Of a DNA stretch of 38,326 nucleotides, positions 10,401 through 19,288 are shown piece after piece. The notes beneath the pieces were generated by a model that ran no database searches, was not told the DNA's origin, and was given only the letters and a program-made list of their open reading frames with translations. Source of the DNA: Nemertoderma westbladi (taxonomy: Eukaryota; Xenacoelomorpha; Nemertodermatida; Nemertodermatidae). Where the stretch lies: positions 1 through 38,326 of the forward strand of contig JAUCBJ010003243.1 of assembly GCA_032718475.1 (NCBI GenBank), in the 5' to 3' direction. The translations under genes were made by a program, and so were the position numbers. Each line of letters starts with the position of its first letter. Position 1 is the first letter of the stretch.

Positions 10401-10982
10401 ATAGAGTTTAGGGTTTCGATGTGTTCGTGGATAGAGTTTATGGTTCCGATGGGTTGGTGGATAGAGTTTATGGTTCCGATGGGTTGGTGGATAGAGTTTA
10501 TGGTTCCGATGGGTTGGTGGATAGAGTTTATGGTTCCGATGGGTTGGTGGATATAGTTTATGGTTCTGATGGGTTGGTGGATAGAGTTTATGGTTCCGAT
10601 GGGTTGGTGGATAGAGTTTATGGTTCCGATGGGTTGGTGGATAGGGTTTATGGTTCCGATGGGTTGGTGGATAGAGTTTATTGTTTCGATGGGTTGGTGG
10701 ATAGAGTTTATGGTTCCGATGGGTTGGTGGATAGAGTTTATGGTTCCGATGGGTTGGTGGATGGAGTGTATGGTTCCGATGGGTTGGTGGATAGAGTTTA
10801 GGGTTCCGATGTGTTGGTGGATAGAGTTTATGGTTCCCATTGGTTGATGGATAGAGTTTATGGTTCCGATGGGTTGGTGGGTAGAGTTTATGGTTCCGAT
10901 GGGTTGGTGGATAGAGTTTATGGTTCCGATGGGTTGGTGGATAGAGTTTAGGGTTCCGATGGGTTACTGGATAGAGTTTGTG
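7408..10982. repeat. 30-bp minisatellite, about 118 copies
   Basis: The consensus unit contains GGTTCCGATGGGTTGGTGGA followed by TAGAGTTTAT, 30 bp in all. The left part (7.4-9.3 kb) is heterogeneous, with variants such as GGGTTACTGGA, GGGTCACTGGA and GTGAATAG. The right part (about 9340-10980) is nearly homogeneous. Higher-order copies exist: the five-unit block 7621-7770 is repeated exactly at 7771-7920, and a block starting with TTTCGTTGTGTTGGTGAAAA at 8583 recurs at 8822. Because 30 is divisible by 3, several frames on both strands stay open for hundreds of codons (decapeptide repeats such as NHKLYPPTHR on the minus strand). I regard these as non-coding by-products. Confidence 0.97.
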
Positions 10983-11755
10983 TGCTCTACCTATAAAATA
11001 AGTAGAAATAATATAATTTATTAATAATGTATTCAAAATAACGGTAATACCAGATACATTTTGAGACCCCGACTGTAGGATATATTCCATGTAACAATTT
11101 ATTACTAACTTATTCTGAAGTTTTCGATAATTATGTTCCAAGTAATTTGGTTCCAACATCTCCGTTAAGCCACTAATATTTTAGTTCCAGTAGATTCCAG
11201 GATTGTGTTTCCAGATTTCCTGGTTTCCCAGACTACGTCGAATATCTAATAGGAACAAATCATGTCGGTTCATTACAGTCCAGAATCGGGGTTATCATAT
11301 CGGTTCGGCGATACTAAAAGATTTCAAGTTATCTGTTTTATAATTTAGGCTTTTGTTTGATTTGGTTCAGAGCCTGACAGTTTACTGGCTTGCGATTCCG
11401 AGATCAGGAGATATTCGTATTTCCATCTATAAAAGAGAAAACTTAATAAAATAATTATTAAACTTTAACTTGAATGTATATTTACCATAATATAATAGAA
11501 ATTGCACTAAATTTTATATATTTAATATAGTAGATAGATGGTGGGTCGGACACGAATAGCTATAAAATGCTAGTAGAAATTGTGTGTCCGGCCCTGACTG
11601 GCATTATAAGTAAAAAATAAGTATGAAATATTATCCTTACCATTCTTGGTAAATAATATTATTATGGGATATATTCCAATAATATCCAAAACATTATTTA
11701 TATCTGGTTGGTAACAAAATTAAACAGAGAAAATTGTATATAATTATTTTTATAT
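10983..11755. other. Intergenic region downstream of the ROCO gene
   Basis: AT-rich sequence holding the presumed 3' flank of the minus-strand ROCO gene. No canonical AATAAA is seen on the minus strand in the ~300 bp after its stop. GTCCGGCC/GGTCGGACAC-like phrases at 11547 and 11587 suggest a short inverted repeat. No gene is seen. Confidence 0.4.
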
Positions 11756-14700
11756 TTAGACTAAATCATCTAAATTATGTACAGCTGTAGTCAGGATATC
11801 AGCTATTTGACCCTGATTTGTGTCTCTCAGACATTGACAGAGGGTAAGAAAATCGTTGAATGACCTTCTAATTATCGCGTTGACCAGTTCATTATTCTTT
11901 GCCACTGTGGATTCTTTACTATTGATTGATTCAGCTATAGAATCCCTAAACACTTGTTTCCTACAAAGTAATTTTATTACCAAGTTTGGTTCGATTCTAT
12001 TAACTAAAACAAACTTATATTTAGTTAGTATCAACGGAAACTTTTTATCATCATCCGTTGTTTTATCCTCTAAAATATTTACTATATGAGTTTGATATGT
12101 TTCCATTAATCCTTCAATAAATATTCCGTAATTATTTTCTGTACCCCATTTTATTGCCTCCAATAAAGTCTTTATTTTACTGAATACATTTGGTTTCGAG
12201 TTAATTATAGATAAAACATCCCGAGACAAAGTTCGTTTAGCTTCTAAGAAAATTATAAGTTCTAATATTTCTAGTTTATCTAGAAGTTCATTCTCCTTAG
12301 ACGTTATTTTCTTCCAATTTGAACTTAAATCACCTGTATATTTTTCTCTTATTAAGTTGCTTTCCATATGTTTATGAAACTTACATTTGACTTTATTATC
12401 TGAAATATTTTCATCGATTTTAATAAAATGGAAACAATTTTCTTCTCTACAGTTAATTTCATTGTGCTGTTCGCATTTTGAATTACATTGACATTTTATC
12501 TGAAAACTAAACGAAATGTTTTTTATTCGAATTTGTTTAAGGAATTCCTGCAATGAATTATTAAGATAACACTTCACTTTATTGACCAGCTGTGGATCCG
12601 GTCTCCTTTTCCTTCCAGTTGATTCGCTTTCTGTATCAACCTCTTCAGTTCTAATGATCTGAACTTTGACCCGATGCAACGAATTAGCAGATCTTTCCAA
12701 GATAATTTCATGATTACAATCTAAAAATATCTGAGCAACTCTGTGGTATAGTTTAGGTTGAATTACACCATCTCCTACAATGTAGGACAAATCTATAGTT
12801 CTCTTAATTAAACGGTGGTACAAACTTTCTGGTAAGAAACTATCGAATATTATATAAAATTCCAAGCTGGAATATTTTGGTAAAAACGGATTTATATTTA
12901 CTGGTTTCAGTCTGCACGGAACGTAATAGGATCGCTTTATATTTTGGTTTAAAGTTCCTTTAATCTGAGGCAAAACTCTTTCACATAGTAAATCAAAACG
13001 TTCTAGAATATTCAACATAAATTGTTTTTTATCAAGAACGCCTTCCCACAGATAATCAAGGAGTTCTTCATGTAATATACCATTGTCGTCCAGGTCCTTC
13101 CAGAAAGTAAAGTGTTGTTTCTTTATTTTGTCTTTTACAGTTATTATTTTGGTAAACATTCCACTCAACCATTCGGGGCTCATTATAACAGTGTCTCTTA
13201 GAGATTCATCATCAAAGTAAATTATTGTACCCAAATCGTGGTAAAATTCTAACATTGTTTTCAAACCAATGTCATTCATTTCTACATCAATAGCATTTAA
13301 CTTTACTTTTAATTCGTCAATGTTAATATAAACTTTGCCATCGTTTATTAATTGAGTCACAAGTTGTTCAAATTTTAAATATTGTAGAGGTATTTCCTCT
13401 TTGAACCTAATCATTTCCTTGGCAATATCTTGCTGCAAATTCTCCAGTTCTTCAGCGCTATCACTCAAAATTTCTTTATTATTTTCCAATGCATAAAATT
13501 CCTTGACTAAATTACTTGTAAGGTGAGTTTTATCTATATAGTTGTTAATGGATTTAAAAACATTAGTTGCTAAAGTTGATTGAGTTCTAGAATCAGCATC
13601 TAAACTACCTTTATGAGTTCCGACTATAAATACTGGTGGGCCGACAACATTTGATGTTTTTTCATCAAAATTCGCACCAAATGAGTAAATACTCCTTAAC
13701 CAAAAATCTATAAATTCAATATTGGTCATCTCGCCATAAACTTTTATGTTGGTGTCATCAGCTCTAACAATAACATCAGCTGTTTTGTCGAGATCTTGTG
13801 TCAAATCAAATACAATTATGTAAATAGCACGTCTACTCAAAAATATCTGATGGGTTGTATAATAAATACATTGGCCACCAAAATCGACTATCTGTAGAGA
13901 AAAGCGACTGTCTTCCTCATTAAATTTAGCCAGAATATCTTGGGGTTTACCAGATGTGAGTATATCTTCTACTCCTTTAGATATGTTTGCTGGGATTTGT
14001 GTTTCAGAAGAATCATGTTTGGATTGAATATATCCTGTACCTTCTCTATGTCTACCAATGCTTCCCTCTGTGACCCTGACTTCACATTCATTACTGATCT
14101 GATCTTTATTGCGTGTAATTTTGGAAACTAACCTCCTCCACAAACTAATGGTTGGAACTTTATCAGCACTTCCACTTGCAACTGTAATAGGAATCTCTGT
14201 AGGTTTAGCATTAGCTGCTGATGAAGAGGTTGAAACTATGGGAGTCGCACTTCCAACAACCTTTCCAGAAGTTCCAGAATCATCACTTTTATTATCTGCA
14301 ACTTGTTTACTTTGTAGAACAGTTTTTGCTATTTGTTTAGTAACAAAGTCATTGACATCTTTCTCCAAGTTTTCTTTATCTTTATCTCGTAAGTTGGTCC
14401 AATCTGTGTTTTGTTCGGTATTTATAATACAGTTAGCAGATGAGTCAATACCATCTGTTATTTGTTCATTAATATCAAACGGTTGACCAATAAGGGCCTT
14501 CTTCAAACTTGTTTTACCAGCCCTCTCTTGTCCCACTAACATTAACCGGGTTTTCAGTATCCATGTAGTCCCTTTAGAAAGAGCTGCTTTATATGCAGCC
14601 AATGCTTCTGGGCCTCTCGCCAGTATCTCTATCGGCAGTTTTTGTTCTTTAATATAATTAATTAAAAATTTTGGAAGTTTCAGTGTATTTGATCCACTTA

Positions 14701-15106
14701 TATTCATAATCATAAGTCCCATGTCTCTGAATTTATTAACAATTTCTATTGTTGAAACTTCATTTAATCCCCAAATACTAACCAGATTCTGGTTTGTTAA
14801 CTCAGAAATATCTGCATCCAGTTTAAAGTAAAGTTCTTTCTCTTTATCTGAAAGAACATCAACAGTAGATATAATTATATCAGTTATCTTACCCTGGAGT
14901 GGTTTATTTATGGGACCAACCCATCCAATATACTCAACAATTTCCTTTAATTCTTCAGCTTTCTCCAATATACTTTCCACCTGTTTGATACTTTTCTTTC
15001 TTTCAGTTTGATCTTTACTGAACGTATCGTTTACTGTAATTGTGCCGCCATTATCTCCTGTATAAAGTATAATTATTGTTAAGTTGTCTTTCCACTGAGT
15101 TGACAT
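11756..15106 (-). CDS. ROCO (Roc-COR) GTPase with two C-terminal CARD-like domains
   Basis: A single uninterrupted exon of 1116 codons from the ATG at 15106. The codon before it is TTG, preceded by an open stretch back to a possible splice acceptor at about 15135 (CTCCAACCCAG) and then an in-frame TAA, so this may be the last exon of a longer gene. Residue numbers below count from that TTG. Residues 85-155 resemble a STAND winged helix (SIWGLNEVSTIEIVNKF). The Roc GTPase follows with P-loop GQERAGKTS (193-201), a Ser/Thr-rich insert (about 225-390), G3 DFGGQ (409-413) and G4 THKG (498-501). The COR domain is at about 570-820 (YHDLGTIIYF, VIMSPEWLSGMF). A Cys/His cluster lies at 873-914. Two death-fold segments end the protein: a CARD-like one at 940-1014 and a better CARD at 1023-1107 (NRIEPN, LLCRKQVF, FLTLCQCLRDTNQGQIADIL). 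There is no kinase domain. By family, Roc-COR is a nucleotide-driven dimerisation switch in the cytosol and CARDs recruit partners. An immune or cell-death role is inference. Confidence 0.85.
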   Translation of the reverse strand: MSTQWKDNLTIIILYTGDNGGTITVNDTFSKDQTERKKSIKQVESILEKAEELKEIVEYIGWVGPINKPLQGKITDIIISTVDVLSDKEKELYFKLDADISELTNQNLVSIWGLNEVSTIEIVNKFRDMGLMIMNISGSNTLKLPKFLINYIKEQKLPIEILARGPEALAAYKAALSKGTTWILKTRLMLVGQERAGKTSLKKALIGQPFDINEQITDGIDSSANCIINTEQNTDWTNLRDKDKENLEKDVNDFVTKQIAKTVLQSKQVADNKSDDSGTSGKVVGSATPIVSTSSSAANAKPTEIPITVASGSADKVPTISLWRRLVSKITRNKDQISNECEVRVTEGSIGRHREGTGYIQSKHDSSETQIPANISKGVEDILTSGKPQDILAKFNEEDSRFSLQIVDFGGQCIYYTTHQIFLSRRAIYIIVFDLTQDLDKTADVIVRADDTNIKVYGEMTNIEFIDFWLRSIYSFGANFDEKTSNVVGPPVFIVGTHKGSLDADSRTQSTLATNVFKSINNYIDKTHLTSNLVKEFYALENNKEILSDSAEELENLQQDIAKEMIRFKEEIPLQYLKFEQLVTQLINDGKVYINIDELKVKLNAIDVEMNDIGLKTMLEFYHDLGTIIYFDDESLRDTVIMSPEWLSGMFTKIITVKDKIKKQHFTFWKDLDDNGILHEELLDYLWEGVLDKKQFMLNILERFDLLCERVLPQIKGTLNQNIKRSYYVPCRLKPVNINPFLPKYSSLEFYIIFDSFLPESLYHRLIKRTIDLSYIVGDGVIQPKLYHRVAQIFLDCNHEIILERSANSLHRVKVQIIRTEEVDTESESTGRKRRPDPQLVNKVKCYLNNSLQEFLKQIRIKNISFSFQIKCQCNSKCEQHNEINCREENCFHFIKIDENISDNKVKCKFHKHMESNLIREKYTGDLSSNWKKITSKENELLDKLEILELIIFLEAKRTLSRDVLSIINSKPNVFSKIKTLLEAIKWGTENNYGIFIEGLMETYQTHIVNILEDKTTDDDKKFPLILTKYKFVLVNRIEPNLVIKLLCRKQVFRDSIAESINSKESTVAKNNELVNAIIRRSFNDFLTLCQCLRDTNQGQIADILTTAVHNLDDLV

Positions 15107-15205
15107 CAAATATTGCGATGAAAAATTCTGGGTTGGAGCAAGTTAAATATTATTAATCAAATTACAAATATAATTATAAATATATTTCGTTAGGCTCTCC
15201 AGTAT
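15104..15205. repeat. Left arm of an inverted repeat at the 5' edge of the ROCO exon
   Basis: The reverse complement of this stretch (GAAATATATTTATAAT, TTTGATTAATA, TTTAACTTGCTCCAACCCAG, TTTCATCG) matches 15375-15384 joined to 27953-28015 on the plus strand with few differences. Before the LTR element inserted, the arms were about 170-185 bp apart. It is either a fold-back MITE that landed against the ROCO exon or an inverted duplication of the ROCO intron/exon boundary. Confidence 0.8.
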
Positions 15206-15374
15206 GCACCTACGGTCCCTATACGTTTCCCTGCCTATGTCTTCTGTTTTTTGGTTACAACATTTATTCTGTTTTTAGTGCAATTTTCAACAGATAAAGT
15301 CGTACGTTACGTTAGTCAATTCTGCAATTTATATTAGAATTTGTACTTTAGTGATAATGATAGCGCTGAGCTAC
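15206..15374. other. Spacer of the interrupted inverted repeat
   Basis: Unique AT-rich sequence between the two arms (about 170 bp). No coding potential is seen. If the inverted repeat is a MITE, this is its loop. Confidence 0.5.
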
Positions 15375-15379
15375 AGAAA

Positions 15380-15384
15380 TATAT
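15380..15384. repeat. TATAT target-site duplication, left copy
   Basis: The five bases before the 5' LTR equal the five bases after the 3' LTR (27948-27952). A length of 5 bp suits BEL/Pao integrases (4-6 bp). Joining the flanks across one TATAT rebuilds the inverted repeat. Confidence 0.85.
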
Positions 15385-16627
15385 TCTAAAAGCTTCTGTG
15401 GGATATAACTGGCCCTTTTGCTTTGCAATCCAGTTTCCCCACAGGCGCTGGAATACTCTAAAAAGCTCTATAACTATATATATATCCCCCTCGCCCGCAA
15501 GGTACCGTTATAGGTGTTTTAACGGACATAAACGTCATTCTTCTATATGTGTGCTTTGGCGGACATGGTAAGGCAAAAAACCCGCAATGCACCAAATACC
15601 CTGGCACAGCTTAGCCTTGATGATTCAGATTACGACATCTAACAGCTGGTTGCTGACATGGAAACGGCCATTGGACACATGGTTCTTTGTTTAGCTTAAG
15701 CCAATCAGAGCGATTTTTTCTGTCGATGTGGAGATATTTAGCAGATCATGCTAGTAGTGTTGAGTCTTACTGGTTTTTCTTGTTACTGTTGTGTTGTTTT
15801 TATCTAGGCCAGGAACACCGGCTCTAGAGTCAACTCGTTTTCATACTTTAGAAGAAACATTAGTAGGCTTAAATTATAGAGCGTATAACTGTTATCTTCA
15901 CTTATCTCAATTCATTCTTACATTATCGGTTCAACATACATTATTATACTGCTGTTTACTGTTGTGTTTTGGTTGAATATTATTTGGAGAACATATATAA
16001 AGAACCCAAATTTCCCAATTTTCTTGATACACTACAGGTTAGAGAGACGGGTTATATATAGCGATTGCGACTTATATTATTGTGTTTGTAGTGAATTTAA
16101 TGCTATTTGATAAGCACTACATGAGTCAGTTGCTGTTCTCTTTATATATGATAAAATTCATTGACGGTCGGCAAATTAGTGAGCAGTATTGTGTGTTACC
16201 GGTAGTGTGTAATGATTGTGACTGATAACTAAGCATTTCCTAAAGAATGCGCCTCATACGTGAATCATAAGCCTTACCGACTTGCCGTTGTGATTAGTAT
16301 AAGTCATATCTCTGTTTACCTAGATAGAGCGCCACGTCCTAAAGGAACTGTTAATATTTCCCGAAAGTGAATAATATTAGTCAGAAATTATTTATTAACG
16401 ATCAATCGAATAATACAGTAAGCTTACACTGCAATAATAATCTAAGCCCTCAGAATCCAGTCTCCCGGGTATATCCAGCGGGTGAATGGACGCGCACTAG
16501 GCTGGCTTCTGCTAATGTTGTGTTTATTGGTATTAAATATTTGTCAACTTCTAAAGTCTATTTGTAAACCAAAAGACATATAAATTTTGGCAGGTTAAAC
16601 TGCTAAAGGTCTTCAAAAGCGCGTACA
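15385..16627 (+). repeat. 5' LTR (1243 bp)
   Basis: Nearly identical to 26706-27947. It starts TCTAAAAGCTTCTG, where the 3' copy starts TGTAAAAGCTTCTG, so the usual TG has become TC, and ends GCGCGTACA in the expected CA. Differences noted from the 3' copy: A/C at 15443, T/C at 15864, A/T near 16063, a substitution plus 1-bp indel near 16208, C/T near 16254. A 61-codon open frame at 15791-15976 is present in both LTRs but has no domain character. Confidence 0.95.
15992..16000 (+). promoter_or_regulatory. Candidate TATA box in the 5' LTR
   Basis: TATATAAAG lies about 605 bp into the LTR, followed about 30 bp later by TCTTGATACACTACAGG as a plausible start region. The same sequence occurs in the 3' LTR (about 27313). 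A poly-AT tract with TATATATATA near 15475 is a weaker alternative. Confidence 0.5.
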
Positions 16628-16641
16628 ATAACAGTTATTGT
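16625..16641. repeat. Palindrome spanning the LTR/internal junction, at the primer-binding position
   Basis: ACAATAAC-A-GTTATTGT: eight-base arms around one base, with the LTR's last three bases forming the start of the first arm. A primer-binding site complementary to a tRNA 3' end (usually beginning TGG) would be expected directly after 16627 and is not seen. Confidence 0.8.
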
Positions 16642-16693
16642 CTTTATTGCAGTAAGCAATAAAGTTGAAAGTACCGGTCGACCGGTAAACCTG

Positions 16694-16807
16694 AACCGGT
16701 ACTTCTGTAGGTCAGTAGGCCCAACTGCCAGAACCGGTACTGCTGTAGGTCCATAGGTCCAACTGCCAGAACCGGTACTTCTGTAGGTCCGTAGGCCCAA
16801 CTGTCCT
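16694..16807. repeat. 38-bp tandem repeat, 3 copies
   Basis: Units start at 16694, 16732 and 16770, each AACCGGTACT(T/G)CTGTAGGT followed by CAACTG; a partial fourth begins at 16808. Each unit opens with an ACCGGT core. Confidence 0.92.
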
Positions 16808-16962
16808 AACCGGTACTTCCAGTATAAGTACATTAGTATTATTCGATTTTGATTATTGTATACCGGTAGGTCTTAGTATTTAATCAGGGACTGCAGCCCT
16901 GGTTTTTTATTGAGATTTTACTTATTTCTGTCGGTTTTATTTACATGTAAGTTAATATTGAG

Positions 16963-17540
16963 CTGAAGACGTGTAAGTCTGCTCAGATTGTTCAGATAAT
17001 TGTAGGCCGGACTGTTGTCGGATTGTTGTTGGGTTTGGAGAGATTACGGCGTGTGTAGAGTTTGTCCGATAGAGTGCCAGTTAGTAAGTTGGGGCAGCCA
17101 TAGCTGTAAGGTCAATCCCCTCTTAAAGAATAAGTCGTACTACCGTGTTAGAACGCATACTAACTAACCATTTTGGAATCTGCACATACTGTAGTTTATT
17201 TAGGCTTGACAGTATTCTGCCAACGTTTTGGCCTGTGTTTGTTTGTGTGGTCTGTTCAGGTACCGTAATAGTTATTGCTCCGATATTTTGTAGGCTGGAT
17301 TGTTGTCTAGCTACTATTAGGTCTGAAGAGATTGCTGCGTGTGTAGAGTTTGTCTGATAAAGTGCCAGTTAGTAAGTTGGGGCAGCCATAGCTGTAAGGT
17401 CAATCCCCTCTTAAAGAATAAGTCGTACTACCGTGTTAGAACGCATACTAACTAACCATTTCGGAATCTACACGTACGGTAGTTTATTTAGGCTTGGTGG
17501 TAGTCTGCCAGCGTTTGGTTTGTATTTGTTTGAGTATTCT
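16963..17540. repeat. 288-bp tandem duplication in the leader
   Basis: GTGTGTAGAGTTTGTC occurs at 17051 and 17339, and the following ~130 bp (AGTGCCAGTTAGTAAGTTGG through AACGCATACTAACTAACCATTT) are almost identical. Upstream parts of each unit are more diverged, so one section is either conserved or more recently homogenised. Confidence 0.9.
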
Positions 17541-18504
17541 GTACGGGTAGCGTAATATTTATTATTCAGAGTTTATGCGATTATTCGCAACATTCATGTC
17601 CCCAAGTTTATTCCTACAGTAGTTGTGCTTGTTACACATACCGTTATAGTTAAATTAACCCCGGTACTACACGGGCTGCTTGGCGTAGGAAAAGACTGGT
17701 GACTTTGTGCTTCGGTCACTCCAGCAGATGCCGTGGTTCTTTTAACTGTTCAAGTATATTTAACTACTGATTATTTGTTGTACCAGTACTTGTACCTAAT
17801 TTAGGGTTTAGTGTACAGTGCTTTCCGAAGTAATTAGTGTGTAGGCAGTATATTTGTGTTGTAAAGTGGTTAATAGGCACGTTGGATCTGGTAGTCCACG
17901 GTAATTAACTTCCAGGTAGGAACACTCCGTGATACATAACGTAGTACCTATAGCGATACGGCTATAGGTCGTCAGGCGGTGGTATTTTCCTATCTGGACA
18001 GTGCAATATATTTACTACTACTTATTATTTTCAAATACCGTAGTACCCTGTCCTTTGTAATAACCAGAAAATCTAACACTCTGTTAGACTGGTTTGTAGA
18101 CTTCCTGTAAAATTACCCTAAAATTTCGTACGTAATATTTTTGTTGTGTTTAATTAGAGATTTAATCTCACCCGTATCGTAAGTAATTCGTAGTATTAAG
18201 TAACTTAGGTAAATTAGAATAATCTGTTTTAGTGTCCCATAAGTAGCACTTCACTGAGAGCGCACAGCTTCTGTGTAGTGACTTCCCCAGAAATAATAAC
18301 ATTTATTTCAAATATTGACAAAACCCCTTTTAAACGGGTATATATCTATTATAAATCAACTCAAACGATTTATAAATAGTAGGCCTGCCATACAACAACT
18401 AGGTCTCAATATCAGTTGGACTACTGCTTAAATAACGGTAATAAAGTAAGTTAAAGTAACCAAGTAACCCTAAAATATTCAGAAATTCAATTATTCTAAA
18501 ATAA

Positions 18505-18785
18505 TTGACATACCGGTATTTACCATAGGCTTATTATATTTATTTCTATAAATTTGAGCTAAAATCATACCGGTATTCTGTAATTAATTCTAGTTCATAA
18601 TTATACTTATATATACTATAAGTGTAAGCTGTATACCGGTATTCACGATAGGCCTATTATATATTTATATATATTTGTGCTAAATTTATATACCGGTACT
18701 CTGTGACAAAACTAGTTTACAATACTTATATATATTATAAGTGCATACCGGTATTCTAATATACTGCAATAAATTACCGGTACTA
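18505..18785. repeat. Imperfect ~112-123-bp repeats carrying TACCGGTATT
   Basis: TACCGGTATT occurs at 18511, 18634 and 18746. The first two units share ATAGGC(C)TATTATAT, GCTAAA, a second TACCGGTA core, CTAGTT and ACTTATATATA(C/T)TATAAGTG. The repeats lie 80-350 bp upstream of the gag ATG. Confidence 0.8.
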
Positions 18786-18862
18786 GGCCAACGGTCATAC
18801 TGAATTACTAGACTTGCTTTAACTGTAACTATAGCAGTAAGCATTCAACTGTATAGCTAAAC

Positions 18863-19288
18863 ATGTCTGACACCCAGCAAAACCTGTCAGACAGTCTAAT
18901 CGATACAACCATCTGTGACACAGATAGGAGTGTGGAGCGATTAAGAAAGGAGTTCAGCTCACCTCCTACTGAAAGAAAGGCCATCCCTCCAGTAGTAGTA
19001 TCAGACCCTAAGCTAATCCAACACCGTAGGTCTATCATCGGTACTCGGGCCCAAGTCAAGCGGAACCAGGAAGCAGCTGTCCAACAGCAGCAACATCCTA
19101 GTCAAGAAACTTGTTCCCAGCGATCAGATAGCTCCAGTAGTTCGGATACTGTAGAGCTGACCCCCGAACGCGGATTGCAGATGGCGGCTAAAGCCTACTC
19201 GGACCCCCCTTCTCACCCTTCCTGCCGCAGTGCTAACTACTATATTGATTGCGGTGGAGGAACATCAAGCCGATTGGGCGAGAAGTAA
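18863..19288 (+). CDS. N-terminal gag ORF of the BEL/Pao-type element
   Basis: A 141-codon frame beginning ATG TCT GAC, acidic and Ser/Gln-rich (QQQQ near residue 76, a Ser run near 118), with no domain I recognise. It overlaps the start of the long gag-protease frame by 59 bp in the +1 frame. The last ~25 residues (ANYYIDCGGGTSS) look unnatural, whereas the other frame in the overlap reads a hydrophilic EEHQADWARSKR. Two readings are possible: a +1 frameshift mutation split one gag, or a programmed +1 shift joins them. It is the first coding frame after the leader, so it supplies the likely gag start codon. Confidence 0.65.
   Translation: MSDTQQNLSDSLIDTTICDTDRSVERLRKEFSSPPTERKAIPPVVVSDPKLIQHRRSIIGTRAQVKRNQEAAVQQQQHPSQETCSQRSDSSSSSDTVELTPERGLQMAAKAYSDPPSHPSCRSANYYIDCGGGTSSRLGEK

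Larger units (their letters stand above)
16628..18862 (+). other. 2.2-kb non-coding leader of the LTR element
   Basis: Between the 5' LTR and the first gag ATG. It holds three families of tandem repeats (38 bp, 288 bp, about 120 bp) and many ACCGGT motifs, including the perfect palindrome TACCGGTCGACCGGTA at 16672-16687. No recognisable protein is encoded. It is unusually long for a BEL/Pao leader and could hold packaging or dimerisation signals (inference). Confidence 0.8.

Noticed and set aside
9361-10980. GGTTCCGATGG as a tRNA B-box-like element repeated in the satellite
   Set aside because: It lacks the GGTTCGANTCC core, and there is no A box or cloverleaf.
7369-11159. Repetitive proteins of 100-688 residues on both strands
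   Set aside because: They are the translation of a 30-bp satellite with no stop in several frames. Overlapping repeats on both strands cannot all be real, and unit variants do not favour one frame by eye.
15791-15976. 61-codon ORF present in both LTRs (also at 27112-27297)
   Set aside because: Its conservation only reflects LTR identity. There is no domain, and it lies in the promoter region upstream of the TATA box.
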